A stretch of DNA of 64,000 nt from DASVVT01 sp036386415 (GCA_036386415.1 DASVVT010000071.1:20283-84282), one strand, 5' to 3'; numbered from the stretch's first letter, positions 17,452-26,628 are shown. Program-made: numbers and translations. The notes: a model not told the origin generated them from the letters alone.

Positions 17452-18093
17452 ATGGCCGATCCAATTAACGTTGTCATAGACATCTCTCACCATCAGGCCA
17501 ACGTCAATTTCGACAAGATCAAGGCAGCAGGGATCGTCGGTGTGATCCATAAAGCGACGCAGGGCTTCACCATGACGGATAAAAGGTACAAGTCGCGCCG
17601 CCAGAAGGCACTGGACGCCGGACTCTTATGGGGAGCTTATCACTTCGGGGTGGGCGGCGATGGTTCAGATCAGGCAGACCATTTCCTGAACGTCGTCGTC
17701 CCTGACAAGGAGACGCTGATCGTGCTTGATTATGAGCCGAACCCACAGGGGCCGACAATGACTCTGCTTCAGGCTAGAGAATTCGTCTCTCACGTCAACG
17801 AGACGGTGGGGAGGTTTCCAGGTTTTTACTCGGGTCATTTAATCAAGGAGCAGCTCGGAAATGTTCAGACCCCAGACCCTGTCCTCTCCCAGTGCTTTCT
17901 GTGGATCGCCCAGTATAAAGGGCCAAGACCGATCAACATTCCCCCGACCTGGTCGACCTGGACGCTGTGGCAGTACACGGATGGCGTCGTTGGCCCTGAC
18001 CCGCATACGGTATCAGGGGTGGGACAGTGTGACCGCGACATGTTCAACGGCACTCTCTCCAATTTGAAGAAGTTATGGGGAGTAGCCTCCTGA
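17452..18093 (+). CDS. GH25-family lysozyme (N,O-diacetylmuramidase)
   Basis: 213 residues covering just the GH25 barrel. Family motifs are VVIDISHHQANVNFDKIKAAGI at the N-terminus with D10, VIHKATQG, AYHFG and the catalytic DxE motif at D93-E95 (LDYEPNP); WLWQYTDG-like sequence appears as WTLWQYTDGVVG. It should cleave the glycan of peptidoglycan. There is no signal peptide, membrane segment or cell-wall-binding domain, so export would need lysis, a holin-like route or a secretion system; no phage genes are near. A strong GGAGAG ribosome-binding site supports this start. Confidence 0.9.
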   Translation: MADPINVVIDISHHQANVNFDKIKAAGIVGVIHKATQGFTMTDKRYKSRRQKALDAGLLWGAYHFGVGGDGSDQADHFLNVVVPDKETLIVLDYEPNPQGPTMTLLQAREFVSHVNETVGRFPGFYSGHLIKEQLGNVQTPDPVLSQCFLWIAQYKGPRPINIPPTWSTWTLWQYTDGVVGPDPHTVSGVGQCDRDMFNGTLSNLKKLWGVAS

Positions 18094-18178
18094 TGCGACG
18101 GTGCAGCCCGCGCGTGTCAAAGGTTGATCGGGAGCACAGTACAGCCGTGATACGTGCGCAGCCTTAGCCGTTTGTGCG

Positions 18179-19240
18179 TCAGACTTGTAGAACTTCTACA
18201 GCCGAGCGACTCACCCGCTCGGTTGTATTCATTTCGGGTATTGTCAGGTCTACGATCAGAGGCAGGTGATCCGAACCTGTGCGCTTGCCCGTTCTGGTCT
18301 TGTGAATTGCGATGTCCGGGCTGACGAAGCAATGGTCTATCGGCAGCATCAGGAAGGGCAGCAGCAGCCAGAGCGGCCATGTGGGGAGTATCCCGAAACC
18401 CTGTCTGACGTTGATTAACTCACGCGCCCGGAGTAATTGGTTGAAATAAGGCGACCACATCGTGGTATTGAGGTCGCCGATGACGATGAGGGGCGCGGGC
18501 ATCGTCTTAATCAGGTCGGCAGCAAGAGCAAGCTGGTGATTCCGCCACCGGAAGTGGTCTCTGCGCAGCGGTGCGTGCGGGTGAAAGGTGAAGAGGGAGA
18601 TGGCAGTGCCGTCGATTCTGAGGCGCGCACGGATTCCGGGGCGCTCGTCGAAGCCGAGCGGTAGGATTTCACTCTCAAGGAAGGGAAAGCGGCTGAAGAG
18701 AGCAATGCCGCCGCCAAGACCTCTGCAAGCTGCCTGAACGTAAGGGTACGTCTCGCTGAGATACTCCATCTCTTTGAGCCACTCCTCTGTGACCTCCTGT
18801 GCGATGAGGATGTCGGGCTTCTCCTCATCGACCAGTTTCTTGAAGGGCGCGTAACGTCTGTTTTCATAGAGGACGTTTGCCTGTATAACTCTGACGTTAC
18901 GCCCAGGCGTCTGCGTCCGTCTCTGTTTTCGAGAGGTGAGCCAGGGGAGCACTACTACGGCGTTGATGAAGAGACAGAAGGAAGCCAGGAGCGCCCAGAC
19001 CCACATTTGCAAGCCCGCGAAGATCAATAGGTAACAGAGAGAGAGTAGCGAATATTGAACCCTGAAGTGAGAGGCAAGCTCAAAGTATTTGCCCGCCCGT
19101 CCGAGGTAACCCACGATGCTGAAGAAGAGAACGAGGAGGAAGGAACAGTAGACAGTAGACCGTAGCCAGTAGTCAGTAGATAAAAACAGAATGCCCGCCA
19201 CGTTGCCTACTATGATTAAGAGAGCCGCCATCAAGAGCAT
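18179..19240 (-). CDS. Membrane-anchored endonuclease/exonuclease/phosphatase family protein
   Basis: About 353 residues. The first 115 residues hold three or four membrane segments (LIIVGNVAGILFL, YCSFLLVLFFSIVGYL, LLSLCYLLIFAGLQMWVWALLASFCLFINAVVVL). The EEP domain follows, with VIQANVLYENRRYA, ILIAQEVTEEW (catalytic acid), FHPHAPLRRDHFRWRNHQL, VIGDLNTTMWSPYF and the terminal SDHLPLIVDL histidine. It probably hydrolyses phosphodiesters on the outer face. The first 32 or so codons lie inside repeat B3, and the STDYWLRSTVYCS stretch is translated repeat arm, so the original start may have been further downstream. Confidence 0.85.
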   Translation of the reverse strand: MLLMAALLIIVGNVAGILFLSTDYWLRSTVYCSFLLVLFFSIVGYLGRAGKYFELASHFRVQYSLLSLCYLLIFAGLQMWVWALLASFCLFINAVVVLPWLTSRKQRRTQTPGRNVRVIQANVLYENRRYAPFKKLVDEEKPDILIAQEVTEEWLKEMEYLSETYPYVQAACRGLGGGIALFSRFPFLESEILPLGFDERPGIRARLRIDGTAISLFTFHPHAPLRRDHFRWRNHQLALAADLIKTMPAPLIVIGDLNTTMWSPYFNQLLRARELINVRQGFGILPTWPLWLLLPFLMLPIDHCFVSPDIAIHKTRTGKRTGSDHLPLIVDLTIPEMNTTERVSRSAVEVLQV

Positions 19241-19311
19241 CAACTGCTTTTCTTTTCTACTGTCTACTGTCTACTGACTACTGTCTACTGCTTTCTGTCT
19301 CCTGCTTTTTT
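19145..19311. repeat. Palindromic element B3 overlapping two genes
   Basis: One arm (ACAGTAGACAGTAGACCGTA and onward) lies inside the EEP gene; the other (CTACTGTCTACTGTCTACTG and onward) covers the gap and the last codons of dinB. The core (AACAGAATG, ACTATGATTAAGAGAGCC, CATCAA, CTTTTCTTTTCTAC) resembles those of B4, B5 and B7. Confidence 0.88.
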
Positions 19312-19761
19312 CAGCACCGCGATCTGGCCTGCATGATAGAGGTAATGCTGGATCGAGCCGTGGATGGTGACGTAAGCAGGCCACTTGTTGTTGATGCCGG
19401 GGAGCAGTTCGTCCAGGCGTGCATCGTCTAGGCGCGAGATAGTGCGACGAAGCTCCGTGTGATTATTTCTGAGCTGTTCCAGCGCGTCGTTCCAGGCCGC
19501 TTCGCTCATGTCTGTGACGGGAGGCCAATCGACTTCCGTGGGCGTATCGACCTTCTCACCTTCGAGCCTGCGGCGGACGACACAGTCCCAGGCCGCAAGG
19601 TGTCGAACGATCTCCCAGATGCTGTGCGCTTGATCTATCGGATGCGCCGAAGCCTGCCGGGCTGTGACACCGGCCAGCACCTCCTGGACTGAAGGGCCGT
19701 GCCACGCTTCCCCCTCGAAAGCGCGTCTCAGTTGATCTTCGATTCTCTCTGTCTCCGTCAT
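19285..19761 (-). CDS. DinB/YfiT-like four-helix protein
   Basis: 158 residues. The DinB-like four-helix bundle is recognised from HSIWEIVRHLAAWDCVVRRRLEGE and the C-terminal HGSIQHYLYHAGQIAVLKKA. Metal-binding histidines are expected at H in SIWEIVRHLAAW and the HxxxH pair in QHYLYHAGQ. Members include thiol-dependent S-transferases and many of unknown function, and I cannot assign a substrate. It overlaps queG by four bases (ATGA), so the two are co-translated. Its last residues (GDRKQ) and its TAG stop come from repeat B3. Confidence 0.85.
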   Translation of the reverse strand: MTETERIEDQLRRAFEGEAWHGPSVQEVLAGVTARQASAHPIDQAHSIWEIVRHLAAWDCVVRRRLEGEKVDTPTEVDWPPVTDMSEAAWNDALEQLRNNHTELRRTISRLDDARLDELLPGINNKWPAYVTIHGSIQHYLYHAGQIAVLKKAGDRKQ

Positions 19762-20795
19762 GTACCCTCCACGGCAGCGAGCCTCGACGCGTCGCTCAAA
19801 TCATCCGCACGGTCAGCTTCCTCTTGCTCTCGATGATGTTCAAGGAGCGCGCGAGCGTTGCGCTGAAGACCTGCGAGCTTGGCGCGTTTGACGGCGCTGC
19901 GATGAAAGCGCTCGGTGTAAAGTTCGGGCGTCAGTTCGAGGATAGCTGTGAGGCTGGGCGCGACATTGCCCGCGCGCGGCTCGAAACCGCTCTCTTCGGT
20001 CGGCTTCTCGAAGCGATTCCAGGGACAGACATCCTGGCAGACATCGCAGCCGTAAAGCCAGCCGTCCATGTTGGCCGCCACCTCTTCGGGCATCTCAGGC
20101 GCGCGTAGCTCAATCGTGGCATACGAGATGCACCTGTTGGAATCGACGACGTAAGGTTCTGTGATCGCAAGGGTCGGGCAGGCATCTATACAGAGCGTGC
20201 AGCTTCCGCAATGGTCTTCCACAGTGTCTGTGTCGTATTCGAGCTCAAGGTTGAGCAGCAGCTCGCCTATGAAGACCCACGAGCCGTAATCGCGTGTGAT
20301 GAGATTGGAATGCTTGCCGATCCAGCCGAGCCCCGCGCGCACAGCCCAGGCCTTGTCCATCAGGGGTTGTATGTCTACACAAGCTTTGCCCTCGGCCTCC
20401 GGCCACTGCTCCTTGATCCACGCCAGCAGCCGCTTCAATTTATCACCGACGATGCGGTGATAATCCTCGCCCCAGGCGTAGCGCGAAATCTTGCCCGTCG
20501 TGTGATCTTCCTGCGGATGCTCGTGCGGCGTGTAGTAGTTGAGCGCGACGACTACGACCGTGCGCGCTTCCGACCAGAGCAGGCGCGGGTCTGTGCGCTG
20601 AACGGGGTCGCGCTCCATCCAACGCATCTCGCCCTGAAACCCGCGCTTGAGCCACTGCTCCAGGCGCTCGCGCTCCTCTTCGAGCGCAACGGCGCGCACG
20701 ATGCCCACCTTCTCAAACCCTTCGGAGAGCGCCCGCTCCCTGATCTTTCGGGCACGAACGGCGGGGCGCAATGCTTTGTCTGCTACAGCATTCAA
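19758..20795 (-). CDS. queG: Epoxyqueuosine reductase QueG
   Basis: 345 residues. QueG reduces epoxyqueuosine in tRNA to queuosine using cobalamin and two 4Fe-4S clusters. Both cluster motifs are present: CGSCTLCIDACPTLAI and CDVCQDVCPWNRF. The N-terminal part (VVVVALNYYTP, ISRYAWGEDYHRIVGDKLKRL, DKAWAVRAGLGWIGKHSNLI) matches the family. The frame starts with TTG at 20795 after a GGAGAAGAG sequence, and no ATG is available in frame nearby. It heads a two-gene unit with the DinB-like protein. No other queuosine genes are near. Confidence 0.94.
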   Translation of the reverse strand: MNAVADKALRPAVRARKIRERALSEGFEKVGIVRAVALEEERERLEQWLKRGFQGEMRWMERDPVQRTDPRLLWSEARTVVVVALNYYTPHEHPQEDHTTGKISRYAWGEDYHRIVGDKLKRLLAWIKEQWPEAEGKACVDIQPLMDKAWAVRAGLGWIGKHSNLITRDYGSWVFIGELLLNLELEYDTDTVEDHCGSCTLCIDACPTLAITEPYVVDSNRCISYATIELRAPEMPEEVAANMDGWLYGCDVCQDVCPWNRFEKPTEESGFEPRAGNVAPSLTAILELTPELYTERFHRSAVKRAKLAGLQRNARALLEHHREQEEADRADDLSDASRLAAVEGT

Positions 20796-21023
20796 CGTCT
20801 TAACTCTTCTCCATCTGCCAACGTAAGTGAAGATAGTAAAACCACGCGCTCACCATTATCAAGCTTGATGAAGACAGTGGCTCCACTGCTTTTCTTGCCA
20901 AACAGAACCGAGACCGTTAATCTCGTCTATGGTGGGACGCTGGCGCTCTCCCTCGCCTGCTGTTTTTCTATGGCGCTTGCGCGCACGCACATCTTATCGA
21001 AGAAGAGGGAACGATTTCTGTCA

Positions 21024-22259
21024 ATGTCGGGCATGAAGCACAGCGATCATGCGGACGCGCAAGCGATCAAGCGAAAAGCCGGAAGGGTCTTGTTCATAGG
21101 TATTCCGGGGACGCGATTGAATCGGCAATCGCGTGCGATGCTCAATGAAGTTCAACCGGGCGGCGTCGTCCTCTTCGGGCGCAACGTCGAATCGGCTGAA
21201 CAGGTCGCACTGTTGACGGCGCAGATACGCGACGCGGTGGATCACGAGGTGCTGATCGGCGTCGATCAGGAGGGCGGGCTGGTTGATCGTTTTCGCGACA
21301 TCTGCGAGCCGATGCCGTCGGCCAAGGCCATACGCGTGGCAGGCCAATCCGATCTTGCGCACAAGTTCGGCCATTTGACGGCACGCGCGTTGCGCCTGCT
21401 CGGCTTCAATATCAACTTCGCGCCCGTGCTAGACCTCTCAGGCGAGAACCAAGAGAACGGGCTGCGCGGACGAACCTTTGGAGATTATGCGGCGGAAGTC
21501 TCAAGGCTGGGTGGCGCTTATCTGGACGGCTTACAGAAGGGGCGCATCATCGGATGCGGCAAACATTTTCCGGGGCTCGGCGGATCGAGCGTCGATTCGC
21601 ACCGCCGCCTGCCCGTAGTGACACACTCCTGGGATGAGATTTTCGAGCGCGACCTGGTGCCCTTCATGGACTTAATGTTTCACCGTCCGGGCGAGCGTCT
21701 GCATTCTGTGATGGTCAGCCACGGCGCGTTCCCGGAAGTCTCGGAATTCCTGCAAGCATGGTTCCGGCGCACGGGGCAGCTTCCCCCGCTTGAGAGCGTA
21801 CACCAGCTTCCCGCCACCATCAGCGGCAACGTCGTCATGAAGCTCCTGCGCCAGGCTCTGAAATTTGATGGCCTCGTCATCACAGACGACATGGAGATGG
21901 GCGCGGTGGTGCAGACGCTCTCGGTGGCCGAAGCTTCTTTGCGCGCCATCGAGGCGGGCTCCGACATGATCCTGATCTGCGAGCAGGAGGCCAACTTCGT
22001 CTCCGCGCGCGACGCCATCGCAGAGGCCGTCGAAAAAGGCGACCTGGCAGTGGATGCGCTGGATCGCGCAGGCAGAAGAATGGATCATGTGCTGGCTCTC
22101 GCGGGCGAGTATGAGAGTTTTAGTCAGGATGATTTCGACACCGTCTCGCGCGATATAGCCGAACTCAAACGCGCTCTCCAGGCAGCCGAAAACGATGAAG
22201 AATACGCACCCCTCTACGGCACACCCGAAGGCAACGAGCGCCAATCATCGAATTTCTAA
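21024..22259 (+). CDS. nagZ: GH3-family beta-N-acetylhexosaminidase, NagZ-like
   Basis: 411 residues from ATG 21024, chosen because GAGGGA lies upstream and the NagZ domain (GRVLFIGIPGTRLN) begins about 18 residues later; ATG 20868 would add a cysteine-containing hydrophobic leader and is the alternative. Motifs include LIGVDQEGGLVDRF, NINFAPVLDLSGENQENGLRGRTFG, the catalytic loop CGKHFPGLGGSSVDSHRRLPVV and the nucleophile in VITDDMEMGAVVQ. The family removes GlcNAc from peptidoglycan fragments during recycling. The extended middle segment (VSEFLQAWFRRTGQLPPLESVHQLPATIS) makes it longer than typical NagZ. The frame runs convergent to AmrS, separated only by repeat B2. Confidence 0.88.
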   Translation: MSGMKHSDHADAQAIKRKAGRVLFIGIPGTRLNRQSRAMLNEVQPGGVVLFGRNVESAEQVALLTAQIRDAVDHEVLIGVDQEGGLVDRFRDICEPMPSAKAIRVAGQSDLAHKFGHLTARALRLLGFNINFAPVLDLSGENQENGLRGRTFGDYAAEVSRLGGAYLDGLQKGRIIGCGKHFPGLGGSSVDSHRRLPVVTHSWDEIFERDLVPFMDLMFHRPGERLHSVMVSHGAFPEVSEFLQAWFRRTGQLPPLESVHQLPATISGNVVMKLLRQALKFDGLVITDDMEMGAVVQTLSVAEASLRAIEAGSDMILICEQEANFVSARDAIAEAVEKGDLAVDALDRAGRRMDHVLALAGEYESFSQDDFDTVSRDIAELKRALQAAENDEEYAPLYGTPEGNERQSSNF

Positions 22260-22410
22260 AAGCAGGAGACAGTGAACAGTAGACAGTAAACAATAGTCAG
22301 TAGCCAGTAGGCGCTCTCGCGCTTGTGGGCGCTGAAGCTTTCACCCTGACACGTTCGCTAGCGAATGCTTTTCTACTGACTACTGTCTACTGACTACTGT
22401 CTCCTGCTTT
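22260..22410. repeat. Palindromic element B2 between convergent stops
   Basis: It fills the gap exactly, running from AAGCAGGAGACAGTGAACAG after the nagZ stop to CTACTGTCTCCTGCTTTA at the amrS stop. Both ends carry the same AAAGCAGGAGACAG boundary. The core shares GGCGCTC, GCTGAAGCTT, CTAGCGAA and TTTTCTAC with B1. Confidence 0.92.
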
Positions 22411-23482
22411 ATCCCCATACTCCTGGGATCGCGGTGGCGCACTTCGGGCACTTGCCCTGGCGCGTGACCTTCATCTGGCGGATGATGTAGCCGTAGCGTT
22501 CGATGAGAAGCTCGTCGCAGGCGGGGCAGTAGGTGTTCTCCCAGCGCCCGACTCTGCCCGGCAGGTTTCCGGCGTAGATGTAGCGCAGGCCCGCCTCGCG
22601 TCCGATCTCGCAGGCGCGTATCAGTTGCTCTGCGGTGGTGTTGGCATTCTCCGTCATCTTGTAGTCCTGGTGAAACGCCGTCACGTGCCAGGGAATATCC
22701 GGCGAAACCTCTGCGATGAAATCGGCTGCGCGCCTCAGCTCATCATCCGAATCGTTGAAGCCGGGGATGACGAGCGTGACGATCTCTTCCCAGAAGCCGC
22801 GCTCGTGAACCATCTTGATCGTCTCCAGGATGTTGTCCACGACGCCGCCCAACTGGCGATAGTTGCGATCCGACATTGATTTGAGGTCGATCTTGTAGCA
22901 ATCCGTCCACGGGCGTATGTAGTCCAAGACCTGCGGCGTCGCGTTGCCGTTCGAGATGAAGGCCGTCTTGAACCCCGCCGGCTTCGCTAGCCGGAACACA
23001 TCTATCGCCCACTCAGCCGTAATTAAGGGCTCGTTATAGCTCGTCCCGACCAGCGACGCGCCGTAGGCATGAGCAAGAGAGACGAGCTTTTCAGCCGTCA
23101 CCCTGCGGGGCGCGACACCCGCCGCATCATCACGCAAAGCCTGCGACGTTAAAAAGTTCTGGCAATATGCACAGTGCAGGTCGCATCCGAGCATGCCGAA
23201 GGTCAGGGTGTCGGAGCCGGGCAGCGCGTGGAAGAAGGGCTTCTTTTCAGTCGGGTCGCATTGCAGCGCGGCGACGTAGTTGGTGGGAACCATCAGGTGG
23301 CCGCCCTCGTTGTAGCGCACTTTGCAGATGCCGCGCTTGCCTTCGTTAATCAGGCAGCGATGACCGCACGCGTAGCAGCGCAAGGTGTTTCCGGCTAAAT
23401 GTTCGGTCAGCTCCGGTGCGCCTTCGGCTGTGAGGCTATCCAGAACTTCGGCCAGCGACGCCGATTTGGCACTCATGGGCAT
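22409..23482 (-). CDS. amrS: AmmeMemoRadiSam-system radical SAM enzyme AmrS
   Basis: 357 residues. The N-terminal cysteine-rich lead (RCYACGHRCLINEGKRGICKVRYNEGG) and the radical SAM cluster motif CDLHCAYC near residue 100 (TFGMLGCDLHCAYCQNF) identify the family. Further markers are GTSYNEPLITAEWAIDVF, FISNGNATPQVLDYI, YKIDLKSMSDRNYRQLGG, WHVTAFHQDYKM and a C-terminal zinc-ribbon-like CPACDELLIER...CPKC. The family is named for its co-occurrence with AMMECR1 and Memo proteins, but neither is present here. The start follows GAGGATTTAAGATC, a good ribosome-binding site. Confidence 0.92.
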   Translation of the reverse strand: MPMSAKSASLAEVLDSLTAEGAPELTEHLAGNTLRCYACGHRCLINEGKRGICKVRYNEGGHLMVPTNYVAALQCDPTEKKPFFHALPGSDTLTFGMLGCDLHCAYCQNFLTSQALRDDAAGVAPRRVTAEKLVSLAHAYGASLVGTSYNEPLITAEWAIDVFRLAKPAGFKTAFISNGNATPQVLDYIRPWTDCYKIDLKSMSDRNYRQLGGVVDNILETIKMVHERGFWEEIVTLVIPGFNDSDDELRRAADFIAEVSPDIPWHVTAFHQDYKMTENANTTAEQLIRACEIGREAGLRYIYAGNLPGRVGRWENTYCPACDELLIERYGYIIRQMKVTRQGKCPKCATAIPGVWG

Positions 23483-23590
23483 GATCTTAAATCCTCGTCT
23501 TTCGGTGAGCGTATTTTCTGATATTAATTATAGTAAATTTATTCGCGGCGGGTAAGGAGCGAGGGAGACATTACGCCACTCAGAAAAAGT

Positions 23591-23685
23591 CTTTGCGGCC
23601 TCCAGCGAAAACCTTTGCGGCCTCTGCGTTTAGAGAGGTGCTTTAAACGCAGAGGCCGCAGAGTTCATCGCAAAGGACGCCAAGG
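23591..23685. repeat. Palindromic element A3 (word ACGCAGAGGCCGCAAAGG variant)
   Basis: Arms CTTTGCGGCCTCCAGCG and onward to CCTCTGCGTTTAGAG, with AAACGCAGAGGCCGCAGAG and CAAAGGACGCCAAG on the other side. The symmetric centre is at about 23634-23645. It lies between the amrS start and the kinase stop and is the most diverged A copy. Confidence 0.75.
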
Positions 23686-23693
23686 GTTCCCGC

Positions 23694-26198
23694 CTACTTG
23701 AAGTTGATGCGACGCCGCAGGTTGGCGAACCTTGGGTCGGAGTGAAGGCTATCGAACCTCGGATCGACGTTGAGGAAGACCATCCAGTCCGCGTGATCTC
23801 TATATGCTTTCTCCAACCACTCGAACGCGCGGTCTTTATCGTCGAGGGCAGCGTAAATGGCTGCGATGTGATAGGCCGAGAAGTAACGTTGCTTCGCTAT
23901 CTCTTTCAATCCATCCAGCTCAGCCTGCGCCTTGCTCGTCTGACCGGACAGGGCGAGCGCATGCGCATACTCGGCTTTCATCAAAGCCGAGCCGCTCGAA
24001 CCCTCTATCGCTTTGCGAAACTCCTCGACGGCCTCCTTGTGCATCCCCTTTTGTTCGTAAGCGAGACCCAGATAACGGCGCGCGACAAAGAAATCCGGGT
24101 CTAGCTCAATCAGCTTCCGACACTGCGCTATCGCATCGTCAAAGCGATGTGCGAAATAGGAGACGTATGCGTAATGGGCTTTGATGATGAGCGAGGTGTT
24201 ATCAATCTCTTCGGTGCGCCGACTCTCTTCGAGGGCTTCATCGAATCGACCCGCAGCGGCTAGATAAATGGAATACCACTGATGCGCTTGCGCGTAGTTG
24301 GGATTGAGCTTGATCGCCTTTTTGAACTCTCTTTCAGCCCCGTCGGCGTCCCAATCGCCGCGAAATTTGATGAAGGCCAGCGCGGTGTGGCCTTCGGCGA
24401 GCTTGTCGTCAAGCTCCAAAGCCTTTTCCGCCGCGCTCCTGGCTTTGGGGAAAGCCTCCGAGGGCGCGCTTGCGCCGTAGATGACGAGCATGTTGTAGCA
24501 ATCGGCCATGCCCGCGTAGGCTTCGGCATAGTTCGGGTCGCTCTGAATCGCCTGCTCGAAGAAGCGTATGGCTTCTCTGATTCCATCTGCCGTGCGCTTG
24601 TTCCAGGCGTTGCGGCCTTTCACATACAGGGACTCAGCCTCTCTCTTCTTTTTCTCCGTCTCGTTCAGCTTGATCCCGATTTTGGTTGAGACCGCAGCGG
24701 TGATCTCTTCCGGCACTAACAGCAGGTCGGAGAACCTTGTCGGGCGCTGGACGCCCCAGATGTGGCTCTTATCTTGCGCGCTAATAAGCTCGGCGCTGAT
24801 GAGGATACTGTCGGCGCGCTTTGTGACACGACCTATCATCACGACCTCGACGTTCAGCTCGCGCCCCACCGTCTGCGGGTCAACCTGCCGCCCCTTGTAT
24901 TGCAGGACAGAGTTGAACGAGACCACACGCAGCCCCGGCAATTGGGAGAGGTTGTTAATGATGCTCTCCGTGATCTCATCGCCGAGGTGCTCCGTGTTGG
25001 AGTCCGGATTGATGTTACTGAAAGGCAGGACGGCGATTGATTCAACCGGGCGAGAATATGAGTAAAACAGAAAAGCACCCAGGGCGAGGACGAGTGTGGC
25101 AAGCGCGACGAGCGCCGCTTTCTTATACTGCTTGATCCCGTTGACGATATACTCTGCGCTGGACGTGTTGCGCACAATCGCCACTTCGTTGGTCGAGCCT
25201 CTCTGTTCGACGGTCGCCGCAGCCTTCGCCCCGCTACTACTACGGCTGCTGCCGCCGCCGCTGCCGCCTGATACCAGGCCGCGATCTGAATACTGTTCCT
25301 GCTCGTCGCTCAGTTCTTCCTGAATTTCCAGCCGCTGCTTGAGCCTCTTCAGATCAATGAGCAAATCCTTGATCGTCTGATAGCGCTCATCCCTCTCCTT
25401 GGCGAGAGATTTGCTGACGATGCGTTCCAGTTCGACCGGTGTGTCGGGGGCGTAGCGGGCTATTGTCACAGGCTTCTTGGTGACGATAGAGATGATGACA
25501 TCGCTGGCGGTCTTGCCTTCAAACGGCATGTGGCCTGTCAGCATCTCGTACATCACGATGCCGAGACTGAAGATGTCAGTCCGCTCATCAATGCTGCTCC
25601 CGTGCGCCTGCTCCGGCGACATGTAATTGACAGTGCCCATCACAGCGCCGGGGTTCGTGTGGATGACGGAATGCGTCTTCGCCTCGGGGTCGCTCGCATT
25701 GGGGCCACTGAAGGATTGTTCGGTGAACTTGGCGAGCCCGAAGTCCAGGACTTTGACGTAGCCGTCGGGCCTCAGCATGATGTTTTCAGGCTTGATGTCG
25801 CGGTGGATGATTCCGGCTTTGTGCGCCGTCGCGAGAGCGGTCGCCGTCTGGATGCTGATGTCGAGCACTTCGCCCGTCGTCATCACGCCGCGCTTCAAAC
25901 GCTGGCGCAGGGTCTCGCCTTCTATATATTCCGTGCTGATAAAATGGGACGACCCGCTGTGGCCGACTTCGTAGATGGTGATGATGTTGGGATGATTCAA
26001 GGCCGAGGCGGCACGCGCCTCCTGCTCGAAGCGGCGCACCCAGTCGTTGTCCTCCACGATGTCGCCGTACAGCAACTTGAGCGCCACTTTGCGCCCGAGC
26101 CGCTCGTCCTGCGCCAGATAGACCTCGCCCATGCCACCTGCGCCAAGACGAACGATAATCTTATACTGGTTGATGTGAGTCCCAACCGTCACGGTCAT
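23694..26198 (-). CDS. Ser/Thr protein kinase with FlgO/TolB-N-like and TPR domains
   Basis: 834 residues from ATG 26198, which has GGAGG eight bases upstream; a GTG at 26213 is less likely. Residues about 10-275 are a Hanks kinase (LGAGGMGEVYLAQD, VALKLL, HRDIKPENIMLR, DFGLAKFT, GTVNYMSPEQAHG). A Ser/Gly linker and one membrane helix (AALVALATLVLALGAFLFYSY) follow. Then comes a domain common in this protein type (IAVLPFSNINPDSNTEHLGDEITESIINNLSQ), related to the FlgO/TolB N-terminal fold, and a long run of TPRs to the end (YAEAYAGMADCYNMLV, YAQAHQWYSIYLAAAGRFDEAL). The family is especially abundant in Acidobacteriota. It stands alone; the targets are unknown. Confidence 0.93.
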   Translation of the reverse strand: MTVTVGTHINQYKIIVRLGAGGMGEVYLAQDERLGRKVALKLLYGDIVEDNDWVRRFEQEARAASALNHPNIITIYEVGHSGSSHFISTEYIEGETLRQRLKRGVMTTGEVLDISIQTATALATAHKAGIIHRDIKPENIMLRPDGYVKVLDFGLAKFTEQSFSGPNASDPEAKTHSVIHTNPGAVMGTVNYMSPEQAHGSSIDERTDIFSLGIVMYEMLTGHMPFEGKTASDVIISIVTKKPVTIARYAPDTPVELERIVSKSLAKERDERYQTIKDLLIDLKRLKQRLEIQEELSDEQEQYSDRGLVSGGSGGGSSRSSSGAKAAATVEQRGSTNEVAIVRNTSSAEYIVNGIKQYKKAALVALATLVLALGAFLFYSYSRPVESIAVLPFSNINPDSNTEHLGDEITESIINNLSQLPGLRVVSFNSVLQYKGRQVDPQTVGRELNVEVVMIGRVTKRADSILISAELISAQDKSHIWGVQRPTRFSDLLLVPEEITAAVSTKIGIKLNETEKKKREAESLYVKGRNAWNKRTADGIREAIRFFEQAIQSDPNYAEAYAGMADCYNMLVIYGASAPSEAFPKARSAAEKALELDDKLAEGHTALAFIKFRGDWDADGAEREFKKAIKLNPNYAQAHQWYSIYLAAAGRFDEALEESRRTEEIDNTSLIIKAHYAYVSYFAHRFDDAIAQCRKLIELDPDFFVARRYLGLAYEQKGMHKEAVEEFRKAIEGSSGSALMKAEYAHALALSGQTSKAQAELDGLKEIAKQRYFSAYHIAAIYAALDDKDRAFEWLEKAYRDHADWMVFLNVDPRFDSLHSDPRFANLRRRINFK

Positions 26199-26331
26199 AG
26201 GAACAGCCTCCACGCTAAAGAAAGGCTTGAGGTTGGCGAGGAACTCGAAGCCAAAGGCGATGTCAAACTACTTGAAGTGTGCTGATCAGCTATCGGTGGG
26301 CGTAGCCTAGCATTTAAGATATAGAAAGACA

Positions 26332-26430
26332 ATGCGGAATGCGGAATGCGGAATGATGAATTAAAAGAAAGTCAGCGCGGATTTCGGTTCTTCTTTTCAT
26401 TCTGCATTCCGCATTCCGCATTCATCATTG
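26332..26430. repeat. Palindromic element C3 (7-nt word ATGCGGA)
   Basis: Left arm CAATGCGGAATGCGGAATGC; right arm GCATTCCGCATTCCGCATTC and CATCATTG. The core (ATGAATTAAAAG, then TTCTTCTTTTCATTC) matches the core of C4 at 31612 when C4 is read on the other strand. Confidence 0.9.
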
Positions 26431-26628
26431 TTTTTTCAGTCTGCTCTCCTTTAACTCTTCCCAGTGCTTTTTCGTCTCGCCTGTCAGATCGCCGGGCAGA
26501 GTTTCGACCGGGATGTTATTGGCGGCGCAGAACTGACGCCAGAGCAGAAAGCGCGCGTCGTATTGTCCCGTCTCGTCAGAGATTTCATTCGTCAACTTCG
26601 AAGACTCGCTCTTTTTATCTTGCCCCAA
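26425..26628 (-). CDS. Small charged protein of unknown function
   Basis: 67 residues, TTG start with GAGGA about nine bases upstream. The product (starting MGQDKKSESSKLTNEISDE) is soluble and highly charged, with a conserved-looking centre QYDARFLLWRQFCAANNIPVETLPGDL and a basic tail. It has no signal or membrane segment. The last codons run into repeat C3. I do not recognise a family. It could be a regulatory or nucleic-acid-linked small protein; it is called as real because of the ribosome-binding site and protein-like composition. Confidence 0.5.
   Translation of the reverse strand: MGQDKKSESSKLTNEISDETGQYDARFLLWRQFCAANNIPVETLPGDLTGETKKHWEELKESRLKKQ

Noticed and set aside
20211..21023. 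Long N-terminal extension of the NagZ-like frame
   Set aside because: Most of it is the antisense of queG; the domain starts after 21024.
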